Shown here piece after piece: positions 1 to 5,984 of a stretch of 8,377 nucleotides of DNA. Position numbers and translations under genes: made by a program. The DNA comes from JACQWX01 sp041662295. Lineage in GTDB: Bacteria > Elusimicrobiota > Elusimicrobia > UBA1565 > UBA9628. Position 1 is the first letter of the stretch, and every line of letters begins with the position of its first letter. The stretch lies in the NCBI GenBank assembly GCA_041662295.1, contig JBAZSR010000170.1:1-8377 (forward strand). Reading direction: 5' to 3'. The notes under the pieces were generated by a model, which saw nothing but the letters and a program-made list of their open reading frames with translations, was not told where the DNA came from and made no database searches.

Positions 1-612
1 CTCTCACGGAAGATCGGCGGCAAGGTCGAGACCGTGATGGTCAAGACGATCCAACGCCACCCGGTGACGGACCTCCCGATCCATGCCGATTTCCAGCGGA
101 TCTCCCTGACGGAGAAGATCGAGGCCAAGGTCCCCCTGCACGTCATGGGCGAGGCCCCCGGCGTCAAGACCGACGGCGGCATGCTCCAGCACGAACTGCG
201 CTTCGTCACGGTTCGCGCTCTGCCCACGGCTATCCCGCAGAGCCTGGCTGTGGACGTCTCGAACCTCCAGCTCAACGAGCGCATCCAGGTCAAGGACCTC
301 AAGGCGCCCGAGGGCGTCGAGCTTCTTGACAGCCCGGAGCACGTGGTCGTGCACGTCACGCTGGTCAAGGAAGAGGTCGTCGAGGTCGCTCCCGCCGAGG
401 GCGTCGCCGCGGAAGGCGCGCTCGCCGAGCCCGAGGTCATCGCCAAGGGCAAGAAGCCGGAGGAGGGCGAGGAAGGCGCCGTTGGAGCCGAGGCCAAGCC
501 GGGCGCCAAGCCGGCTGCCGGAGCCGAGGCCAAGCCGGGCGCCAAGCCGGCCGCCGAGGCCAAGCCGGGCGCCAAGCCGGGCGGCAAGCCGGAAGGCAAG
601 CCCGCCAAGTAA
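1..612 (+). CDS. rplY: Large-subunit ribosomal protein L25/CTC family, 5'-truncated
   Basis: The open frame runs from the first base of the window to a TAA stop, giving 203 visible residues; the true start lies upstream. L25/CTC binds 5S rRNA in the large ribosomal subunit. The first ~30 visible residues match the end of the 5S-binding domain (VKTIQRHPVTDLPIHADFQR). Residues ~33-125 match the C-terminal beta domain of the long CTC/TL5 form (KVPLHVMGEAPGVKTDGG, then VDVSNLQLNERIQVKDL). From about residue 125 the protein becomes a low-complexity acidic, then Ala/Lys/Pro/Gly-rich tail ending in many KPGAKP-type units. Such tails are seen in CTC proteins but vary greatly and are presumed disordered. 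Only 12 bases separate this gene from pth, the common rplY-pth arrangement. The family call is firm; the role of the tail is unknown. Later in-frame GTG/ATG codons at 34 and 37 fall inside the conserved domain, so they are not the start. Confidence 0.95.
   Translation, partial: LSRKIGGKVETVMVKTIQRHPVTDLPIHADFQRISLTEKIEAKVPLHVMGEAPGVKTDGGMLQHELRFVTVRALPTAIPQSLAVDVSNLQLNERIQVKDLKAPEGVELLDSPEHVVVHVTLVKEEVVEVAPAEGVAAEGALAEPEVIAKGKKPEEGEEGAVGAEAKPGAKPAAGAEAKPGAKPAAEAKPGAKPGGKPEGKPAK
488..580 (+). repeat. Tandem 27-nt coding repeat in the L25 tail
   Basis: Three identical 27-nt copies occur at 488-514, 524-550 and 554-580, with period 36 then 30 bases (12 and 10 codons). They encode repeated EAKPGAKP blocks. 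Each copy is itself built from the half-unit GCCAAGCCGG, which continues in degenerate form to the stop codon. Perfect identity at synonymous sites suggests recent slippage or unequal exchange rather than old, selected repetition. Confidence 0.9.
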
Positions 613-615
613 GGG
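611..615 (+). promoter_or_regulatory. Ribosome binding site for pth
   Basis: AAGGG overlaps the last bases of the rplY stop codon and lies 9 bases before the TTG at 625. It supports TTG as the pth start; no ATG precedes the conserved VGLGNPG block in this frame. Confidence 0.6.
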
Positions 616-624
616 TCCAGGTTC

Positions 625-1185
625 TTGGCCCTGCGCCTGGTGGTGGGGCTGGGCAATCCTGGCCCGCGCTACGCCAGGACGAGGCACAACGCGGGCTTCA
701 GGGTGGTCTCGGCTCTTGCCGGAGAGGACGCCTCCTGGAAGGACTTCAGGGGGATGGGCCTCTACGCGCGCGGCCGGGGGGTCCTGTTCGGGCAGTCCAT
801 GACCTTCATGAACGATTCCGGGAGCTTCGTGGCTGCGTTCAGCCGCTTCCACCGCGTGGAGCCAGCGGAGGTCCTCGTGTGCTTCGATGACTTCTCCCTG
901 CCGGTGGGGAGGGTGCGCCTTCGGCCCGCAGGGTCGGCCGGCGGGCAGAAGGGCATGGAGTCCGTCATCGCAGCCCTCGGCACCTCGGCCATCCCGCGGC
1001 TCCGGCTCGGGGTCGGTCCCGTGCCGGCCGGTTGGGACCCTGCTGATTTCGTTCTTGGCCGCTTCACCCCTGCCGAGGAGAAGGTTTTCGAGGAGGCCGT
1101 GGGGCGGGCTGTTTCAGCGGCCAGGGCCGCGCTCGACGATGGGTTGGAGGCGGCGATGAATGAGTACAACAAGGAATCGCCTTGA
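625..1185 (+). CDS. pth: Peptidyl-tRNA hydrolase (bacterial Pth)
   Basis: This 186-residue protein (E. coli Pth is 194) should cleave the ester bond of peptidyl-tRNAs released prematurely from ribosomes, recycling tRNA in the cytoplasm. The N terminus carries VGLGNPGPRYARTRHNAGF with the catalytic histidine H21 and N11, Y16 and N22. The TFMNDSG block (60-66) holds M62 and N63, and D88 in FDDFSLP matches the conserved aspartate of HDELDLP. The C-terminal half has PRLRLGVG and DFVLGRF, typical of the family. One oddity is the motif normally reading GGHNG, which here is GGQKG (Q108, K109), replacing the His and the Asn that contacts substrate in E. coli Pth. The start is TTG, supported by an upstream AAGGG. 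The TGA stop overlaps the next gene's TTG start, implying coupled translation. Family assignment is firm; normal activity is likely but the substitution deserves a check. Confidence 0.95.
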   Translation: MALRLVVGLGNPGPRYARTRHNAGFRVVSALAGEDASWKDFRGMGLYARGRGVLFGQSMTFMNDSGSFVAAFSRFHRVEPAEVLVCFDDFSLPVGRVRLRPAGSAGGQKGMESVIAALGTSAIPRLRLGVGPVPAGWDPADFVLGRFTPAEEKVFEEAVGRAVSAARAALDDGLEAAMNEYNKESP

Positions 1186-1403
1186 ATCCTGAGATCAAGG
1201 TCGGAGTCGGCATCTTCTTTCTCCTTCTGGGGCTTGGCTACCTTTACCGGCCGGGCTTCATCCAGCGCATGAACGAGTTCATCCGCGAGCAGGTGTTCAA
1301 TGACGCGCGCTTGACCCTGGAGCGGCGCAAGTGGGGCATCTTCTTCCTCCTCCTGAGCCTGCTGTTCATCTACATGGGATGGCAGGGCATGCGCTCGGGA
1401 TGA
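1182..1403 (+). CDS. Small two-helix membrane protein, function unknown
   Basis: A 73-residue protein starting at TTG, overlapping the pth stop as TTGA; AAGGA lies 6 bases upstream. Two hydrophobic segments are visible (about residues 7-22 and 51-67), joined by a 28-residue loop rich in Arg (R23, R29, R35, R43, R48, R49, K50). By the positive-inside rule the loop is probably cytoplasmic and both ends external. The two helices begin with the same GIFFLLL string (10-16 and 52-58), suggesting an internal duplication. I recognise no family. It is supported as a real gene by start and stop overlaps with both neighbours (TTGA before, ATGA after) and by clean membrane topology. It could be a small membrane factor tied to neighbouring genes, but nothing in the sequence defines a function. 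Confidence 0.75.
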   Translation: MNPEIKVGVGIFFLLLGLGYLYRPGFIQRMNEFIREQVFNDARLTLERRKWGIFFLLLSLLFIYMGWQGMRSG

Positions 1404-2758
1404 AGAAGCCCTTGCTCGACCTCGCGCTCGAGTCCCTGGAGTGGATCAAGAAGCGCGCCCCCGGCGTGGAGGCCGAGGTCTACCTGGCCCGAGGGGAGGA
1501 GCGGGGCATCGAGATGCGCAACGGCCTCCTTGAGAGCGTCCAGAGCGCCGGCTCCGAGGGCGTGGGTTTGCGGGTCCTCGACCAGGGTCGGGTGGGCTTC
1601 GCGTCCGCTGGCGGGGTGGACCGGGAGACCATCCAAGGACTCTTCGACCGCGTCTCGGAACAGATGCCCCATCTTGAGCCGGACGACCACGCGGCCTTCG
1701 CGGCCCCCTCTCCCCTGCCGGCTCCGGTCCCAGGATTCGAGGCCAGCCTCTGGGACGACGCCCTCTTCACGAAGACCCTCGAATCGTGGGGGGGGCGGCT
1801 GGAGGCTCTCCAGTCCTCCGTGCTCGGCGGCGACCCTCGCGTCCGGTCGGTTCTCAGGGCCGGCTACGGGGAGTCCCGCGGCGAGGTGGTGGTCGCCAAC
1901 ACCATGGGGGTGCGGGCCTCGGAGCGGGGCTCCTCGGCCACGGTCGGGGTCAACGTGCTGGCGGCGGGCAAGGACGGGGAGCTCCAGGTCGGCGCGGCGT
2001 TCGAATCCAGTCGGGACGGCCGCATGCTCGACTTCGACCGCGTGGCCCGCGACGGGGTCTGGCGCGCGGTGGCGCTCCTCGACAGCCGAAAGCTCCCGGG
2101 CGGCCGGCGGGCGGTCGTCGTCGATCCCTGGGTCGCCGGAGAGATCCTGGAGCTGGTGGCGGAGCTCCTCTGCGCGGACTCGGTCCAGCGCGGACGCTCG
2201 CTTCTCGCCGGGAAGACAGGCAAGCGCGTGGGCTCCGAGCTCCTGACCTTCATCGACGACCCGCGGCGGCCCGGCGGGGCGGCCAGTTCCGTCTACGACG
2301 ACGAGGGCTGTCCGACCTCTTCCAAGACGATGGTGGATCGCGGCATCCTCAAGGACTTCTTCTACGACTCCTACACCGCGAGCAAGGACGGCAGGGCCTC
2401 CAACGCCAGCGCCAGCCGCGGTTCGTACAAGGGCCTGCCCGGGCCGGCCCCCTCGAATTTCTACCTCGCGGCCGGGACCAGCGGCCGGGAGGAGATCATC
2501 AGGGGGACCAGGGACGGGCTCCTCATCCTCGAGATCCTGGGCATGCACATGACGGATCCGGCTTCCGGCGAGATCTCCGTGGGCGCCTCGGGCATCGCCA
2601 TCGAGGGCGGGCGCTTGACCCGCGCCGTGAAAGGATGCATGATATCGGGCAACATCATGGACCTTCTCAAGCGGATCGACATGGTCGGCGACGACCTGAC
2701 CTTCTTCGGGAGCCTCGGCTCCCCGACCTTCCGCATCTCGCACATGACGGTGGCTTGA
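1400..2758 (+). CDS. pmbA: TldD/PmbA family protein, PmbA (TldE) type
   Basis: The ATG at 1400 overlaps the previous stop as ATGA and gives 452 residues, close to E. coli PmbA/TldE (about 450). An upstream extension of the frame to 1331 reads as a shadow of the membrane gene and is excluded. The N-terminal part contains the family block EMRNGLLESVQSAGSEGVGLRV (38-59, read in two halves). The C-terminal half has YDDEGCPTSSKTMVDRGILK (299-318), PSNFYLAAG (351-359), VGASGIAIEGG (394-404) and SGNIMDLLKRIDMVGDDLTF (416-435). Where TldD proteins carry HExxxH, this protein reads GEILELVAELL, so it is the non-catalytic TldE type. It has no signal peptide and should be cytoplasmic. In E. coli, TldE pairs with zinc-bearing TldD in a protease that matures microcin B17 and degrades CcdA. 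No cytoplasmic TldD lies in this window, so its partner must be elsewhere or absent. It overlaps the next gene by one base (TGATG). Confidence 0.9.
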   Translation: MKKPLLDLALESLEWIKKRAPGVEAEVYLARGEERGIEMRNGLLESVQSAGSEGVGLRVLDQGRVGFASAGGVDRETIQGLFDRVSEQMPHLEPDDHAAFAAPSPLPAPVPGFEASLWDDALFTKTLESWGGRLEALQSSVLGGDPRVRSVLRAGYGESRGEVVVANTMGVRASERGSSATVGVNVLAAGKDGELQVGAAFESSRDGRMLDFDRVARDGVWRAVALLDSRKLPGGRRAVVVDPWVAGEILELVAELLCADSVQRGRSLLAGKTGKRVGSELLTFIDDPRRPGGAASSVYDDEGCPTSSKTMVDRGILKDFFYDSYTASKDGRASNASASRGSYKGLPGPAPSNFYLAAGTSGREEIIRGTRDGLLILEILGMHMTDPASGEISVGASGIAIEGGRLTRAVKGCMISGNIMDLLKRIDMVGDDLTFFGSLGSPTFRISHMTVA

Positions 2759-2931
2759 TGACCCTCGACCCTGAACTGCTCAAGATCCTGGCCTGCCCGG
2801 TGTGCAAGACGCCGGTGGAGTTCCGGGCGGCCGAGTCCGTGCTGGCCTGCGCCAAGTGCGGCCGCCGCTACGCGGTCAAAGACGGCATCCCCAACATGCT
2901 GCCCGAAGAGGCGGCTCCCCCCGAAGGCTGA
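2758..2931 (+). CDS. Trm112/UPF0434 (YcaR-like) small zinc-binding protein
   Basis: A 57-residue protein starting at an ATG that shares one base with the pmbA stop (TGATG). The opening LDPELLKILACPVCKTP is diagnostic of the UPF0434/Trm112-like family, and RRYAVKDGIPNMLPEEA is the usual ending. Four cysteines in two CxxC pairs (C13/C16 and C31/C34) should form a zinc site. Bacterial members such as YcaR are usually 55-65 residues and often sit beside unrelated biosynthetic genes; eukaryotic and archaeal Trm112 activates methyltransferases, but the bacterial role is not settled. It is the last gene of the plus-strand operon, followed by only 21 bases before the convergent gene's stop. No classic Shine-Dalgarno is visible, so translation probably depends on coupling to pmbA. 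Confidence 0.92.
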   Translation: MTLDPELLKILACPVCKTPVEFRAAESVLACAKCGRRYAVKDGIPNMLPEEAAPPEG

Positions 2932-2952
2932 GGGCCGGCGTCAGAGCCCAAA
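2932..2952. other. Convergent intergenic gap without a clear terminator
   Basis: Only 21 bases separate the two converging stop codons. A weak CTGA/TCAG arm pair (2928-2931 with 2941-2944) encloses a GC-rich loop, and GGGC/GCCC can also pair, but there is no strong stem followed by a T-tract on either strand. Termination here is either factor-dependent or happens inside the opposing gene. Confidence 0.4.
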
Positions 2953-4245
2953 TTACAATCCCAGCGGGGCGAGGACGGCGATGAACGGCCAGAGCGGGAC
3001 ACGGAAGCGGTAGTAGGCCCAGCCGCCGATGGAGAGGATCACGAGATAGGCGAGGGGGACGAGGACGGCCGCGGCCGCGGCGCGGTCTCCTCTCGCGAGT
3101 AGGCGCCAGGCGCCCCTGGCCGCGAGGCCGTAGCCCGCAAAGAGGATCATCAGCGTCCAGGCGAGCGCGATCCAGAGGACGGGCTTGCGGGCCAGAAGGG
3201 CGCGCGTACCCGCGCCGGTGACCTGGTGGAGCTCCACGGCGGCGTTTTCCTCTGTCATCCTCGGGAACAACTCAGCCGCCAGAAGGTCGGTCCCCGGCCC
3301 GAAGAGCATCTTGAAGCCAGCGGCGAGATGGACTTTGAGAGCCGAGGCCGGGTGGCCGGCAAGGTATTCCCAGGCGAGGCTGGAGCGGCGGGAGGACTCC
3401 ACGAACGGGGTCGCGGGTGGCTCAGGATGTCGGGCCGCCAGTTCCTCCTTGAAGAGCTGGACGGCCGAACTGCTCGGGATGCCCTCGCTCGCGGCGCGCA
3501 CGGTCGCGGCCTCGTAGAAAAGGAGGTTGGTGCCGGTCACGGTGCTCAGCGACGCCTTGCCGTGGGTCGCGAGGTTGCGGAGGCACCAGAGGCCCGGAAG
3601 AAGGGCCGCGGCGGCCAGGCCCAACGCGAAGCCCTTCCTGTTCCTGGCCGCCCACGGCAGAAGCGCCAGCCCCCATATGGGCCAGAGGTAGGCGGCGATG
3701 GGCCGCACCAGGACCGCCGCGCCAAGGCACAGGCCCCACGCCGGTCCCGGGGAAAGGGCGGCTCCCGCGGGGCCCGGCGTCCGGACGAGCAGGAAGAGCG
3801 CCAGGATCATGAGGAAGTTAAAGAGCGTCTCCGTGACCAGCAGGGGCGCGTGTCCGGCCGTCACGGGGTCGAGGGCGTAGAGCAGGCCCGCGAGCCAGGC
3901 GGGGCTCGCCGGCGCCAGGGCCGCGGCCGTCATGGTCAGGAGGACCGCGGCGCCGGCGTCAAGGAAGCACTGGAGGAGCGCGGGAAGACGGGGAGAGTCA
4001 GAGACCAGCCGGACCAGGGCGAGGAAGGCCGGGTAGCCCGGGGTGCGGGCCGCGTCGATGCCGGGCTCGTCGTGGCCGACCGGGACGAAGCTCCGCGTCT
4101 CCGCCAAGCCCCGCGCCAGGGCCGCGTAGCCGAGGCTGTCCGGCCGCAGGTGCGCCTCCGGCCCGGCCGCGCCCATCCTCGACCATAGGCCCAGGCGCAG
4201 GGTCAGGGCCGCAGCGAAGACGGCGAGGAGGGCGCGCCGCGTCAC
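2953..4245 (-). CDS. GT-C family membrane glycosyltransferase (PMT/ArnT-like)
   Basis: A 430-residue polytopic membrane protein with about ten hydrophobic segments (near 4-22, 88-110, 115-130, 138-154, 168-186, 188-200, 206-222, 357-375, 390-406, 410-428). The first external loop has the family's acidic signature RPDSLGYAAL with D36, and RTPGYPAFLAL (67-77) matches the conserved R-PGYP block of dolichyl/polyprenyl-phosphate-sugar transferases. TETLF (138-142) and VRPIAAYLWP (180-189) are also typical. Such enzymes move a sugar from a lipid-phosphate donor to a lipid, glycan or protein on the outer face of the membrane. The substrate cannot be read from sequence. The start is GTG, overlapping the upstream gene's stop as GTGA, so it is likely coupled to the exported TldD-type paralog. 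It ends straight after the last helix, without the soluble C-terminal domain of some relatives. Long plus-strand frames over it are GC-driven shadows. Confidence 0.85.
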   Translation of the reverse strand: MTRRALLAVFAAALTLRLGLWSRMGAAGPEAHLRPDSLGYAALARGLAETRSFVPVGHDEPGIDAARTPGYPAFLALVRLVSDSPRLPALLQCFLDAGAAVLLTMTAAALAPASPAWLAGLLYALDPVTAGHAPLLVTETLFNFLMILALFLLVRTPGPAGAALSPGPAWGLCLGAAVLVRPIAAYLWPIWGLALLPWAARNRKGFALGLAAAALLPGLWCLRNLATHGKASLSTVTGTNLLFYEAATVRAASEGIPSSSAVQLFKEELAARHPEPPATPFVESSRRSSLAWEYLAGHPASALKVHLAAGFKMLFGPGTDLLAAELFPRMTEENAAVELHQVTGAGTRALLARKPVLWIALAWTLMILFAGYGLAARGAWRLLARGDRAAAAAVLVPLAYLVILSIGGWAYYRFRVPLWPFIAVLAPLGL

Positions 4246-5984
4246 TTCTTCGAGAAGAAGGGATGCTCCAGGAGCGGCGGCTTCTCGGGCTTCTCCTCGG
4301 TCTTCTTGAGCTCCATCTCGGCCACCAGGATGTCCGGGTGGACGATGCTCGCCGGCACCTCGCCCCGCGAGAACCGGTAGGGGCCGAGCTGGTAGTAGTT
4401 GTGGACGCGCCGCGACTTGCCGGCCAGGGCGATGTCGCGCAGGGCCCGCGGGGTCACGTTCATGAACTGGCTGTTGCGGTAGAGCTCTTCCTTCCCGTTC
4501 TTCACCGAGACCTTGTAGACGAGCTTGGGCGCGGCCAGGGCCTCCGCATCCCCCCGGAAGTGCTCGCCGGCCATGCGCCGGATGATGAGGCCGTGGTCGA
4601 GGCCGAAGGCCTTGGCCTGCCGGATGAGCTCTTCCTTGAGCCTTTCGGCGTCGGCGGTCTTCTCCGACTCGATGAAGAGGCTGCCGATCCTGGCGGTCGG
4701 GACCTCCCCGCTGCCTCCGCGGCCGTGGCCGTTGGAGGCCGAGCGCTCCTTGACGGGCTCGCGGCTCATGAGGAGGTCCTTGAGGATGCCGGCCTTGATG
4801 AGCTCGACCTTCCGGGCCCGCATCCCCTGGTCGTCGGTCTTGTAGTGGCCGATGAGGGGGGTCCCCTCGAAGCTCGCCACGCCGGGGTCGTCGAAGACGC
4901 TCAGAGAGGGGGCCACCACGCGCAGGCCTAGGCGGCTGGAGAAGGCGCCGGAGTGGAAGTACTCCTTCATGCGCTCCTCCTCCTCGAGCCAGAGGGAGCG
5001 GGGGAAGGAGATGTTGCGCGCGAGGAGCTGGTCGAAGAACTCTCCGGCTGCCTGGCCTTCGAAGAGGACGGGGCCGGTGTAGGTCTCCTCCCAGAGGGGA
5101 GCGGCGGCCAGGGCGGTCAGGTCCTTGGCGAGGCCGGCGGCCTCGGCCGCGAGAGCCTCGTAGGGGGGCAGTTCCGCGGGGGTCTTGCGGATGACGCGGC
5201 GCCGGTCCGAGAGTTTCATGCCATCGGGGGCCTGGGCCGAGGCCTCGATGGAGATCTCGACGTCGTGGGCGTTGCGCTGGGTCTCTCTTCCCTGGCTGTC
5301 GAGGAAGAAGACGTGCTCCTGGGTCCAGTAGATGCCGACCTGGGAGCTCTGCACGGCCGGATAGGCCTTGAAGACCGCGGAGAGCCTCCGGACAGCCTCC
5401 TCCCAGCGGGCGCGGTCGAAGCTGGGCTCCGTCAAGGGCTCGATCGCGGTCACGGCGTCGTCCTTCGAGAGGTCCGGGAGCTCACCCTTGATGAGCCGGC
5501 TGTTCTTGTAGGCCCTCTTCTTGGAGAGGGTCTCCAGGGCCTGCTTGTAGGTCCGGTCCGTCACGGACCACAGGTCGAAGCGGAGGGCGTCATAGTCGTT
5601 CTCGATGACGAGGGAGTCCGTGACCGGGGCGTAGTGCCAGGTGTCTTTGGGGATGTAGTGGGTGTTGTCGAACGCGGCGTCGCCGACGCGCAGGTCCAGG
5701 CTCACCCTGCGGTAGCGGCTGTCGTCGGATTCCTTCAGGGCCCCGAAGGAGGCCGAGATCTCGAAGCGGCGGGTGTCGCGCACGGTGTAGGCGAGGAAGT
5801 AGGGAAGCCCGAGCTTCTGCATCTGCAGGCGCGCGAGGGTGCGCTTCATCTCGTCGCCCATGGGGCCGAAGATCGCGGGATCACCCGCGGCCACGGTGAT
5901 ATCGAGGGCGGCGGCGGCCGGCGCCGAGAGGAGGGCGGCGGCGGCGAGCAGGAGGAGCGGCGTCCGTCGGATGTCCCGGGTCAT
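4242..5984 (-). CDS. Exported TldD/PmbA-family paralog lacking the zinc site (TldE-like pseudoenzyme)
   Basis: A 580-residue protein with a Sec-type signal peptide: RDIRR, then a Leu/Ala core, with likely cleavage after about A26 (PAAAA-LD). It is a clear paralog of the gene just upstream. Shared blocks include YFLAY (62-66), DTRR (70-73), RVGD (99-102), DNTH (106-109), YTGP (302-305), GHYKTDDQG (379-387), GILKDLLMSREPVK (399-412) and SNGHGR (417-422). Counting from the shared YTGP, the position of HEIMGH in the sister reads DQLLAR (318-323), so both His and the Glu are gone. The segment matching the sister's GTCG reads without Cys, and the whole protein has no cysteine. It is therefore predicted to be catalytically dead, as TldE is relative to TldD. 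The ATG overlaps the sister's stop (ATGA) and GGAG lies 7 bases upstream, favouring balanced co-production. I infer a periplasmic or surface heterodimer with the sister. A degenerating copy is the alternative, but the frame is intact and conserved blocks remain. Confidence 0.85.
   Translation of the reverse strand: MTRDIRRTPLLLLAAAALLSAPAAAALDITVAAGDPAIFGPMGDEMKRTLARLQMQKLGLPYFLAYTVRDTRRFEISASFGALKESDDSRYRRVSLDLRVGDAAFDNTHYIPKDTWHYAPVTDSLVIENDYDALRFDLWSVTDRTYKQALETLSKKRAYKNSRLIKGELPDLSKDDAVTAIEPLTEPSFDRARWEEAVRRLSAVFKAYPAVQSSQVGIYWTQEHVFFLDSQGRETQRNAHDVEISIEASAQAPDGMKLSDRRRVIRKTPAELPPYEALAAEAAGLAKDLTALAAAPLWEETYTGPVLFEGQAAGEFFDQLLARNISFPRSLWLEEEERMKEYFHSGAFSSRLGLRVVAPSLSVFDDPGVASFEGTPLIGHYKTDDQGMRARKVELIKAGILKDLLMSREPVKERSASNGHGRGGSGEVPTARIGSLFIESEKTADAERLKEELIRQAKAFGLDHGLIIRRMAGEHFRGDAEALAAPKLVYKVSVKNGKEELYRNSQFMNVTPRALRDIALAGKSRRVHNYYQLGPYRFSRGEVPASIVHPDILVAEMELKKTEEKPEKPPLLEHPFFSKK
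4245..4260 (-). promoter_or_regulatory. Inverted repeat abutting the GTG start of the glycosyltransferase
   Basis: CTTCTTC at 4245-4251 pairs perfectly with GAAGAAG at 4254-4260. In the minus-strand transcript this allows a six-pair stem with a four-base loop (CTCG) just before the GTG. The only purine-rich run that could act as a ribosome binding site (GAAGAAG) lies inside the arm. Translation of the upstream gene would open it, so it may enforce coupling. It also encodes the FFSKK end of the upstream protein, so it may be coincidental. Confidence 0.3.

Noticed and set aside
488..612. CRISPR array suggested by regularly spaced 27-nt repeats
   Set aside because: The repeats are in-frame coding sequence in the L25 tail, the intervals are only 3-9 bases and the spacing is uneven, so there are no spacers.
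4..852. A 282-codon minus-strand frame with repeated LGARLGLG units over rplY and pth
   Set aside because: The repeats are the antisense reading of the rplY tail repeat; the frame crosses two real genes and has no support.
1331..1399. N-terminal extension of the PmbA-type gene to an upstream GTG
   Set aside because: The extra residues read through the membrane-protein gene in another frame and match nothing; the ATG at 1400 gives the usual family start and an ATGA junction.
1370..2743. A 457-codon minus-strand frame opposite the PmbA-type gene
   Set aside because: It is a shadow of a well-supported gene; the translation is rich in Arg/Gly/Ala/His with no domain.
2926..2952. Bidirectional terminator between the converging operons
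   Set aside because: The stem is only about four pairs with a mismatch beyond it, and there is no T-tract on either side.
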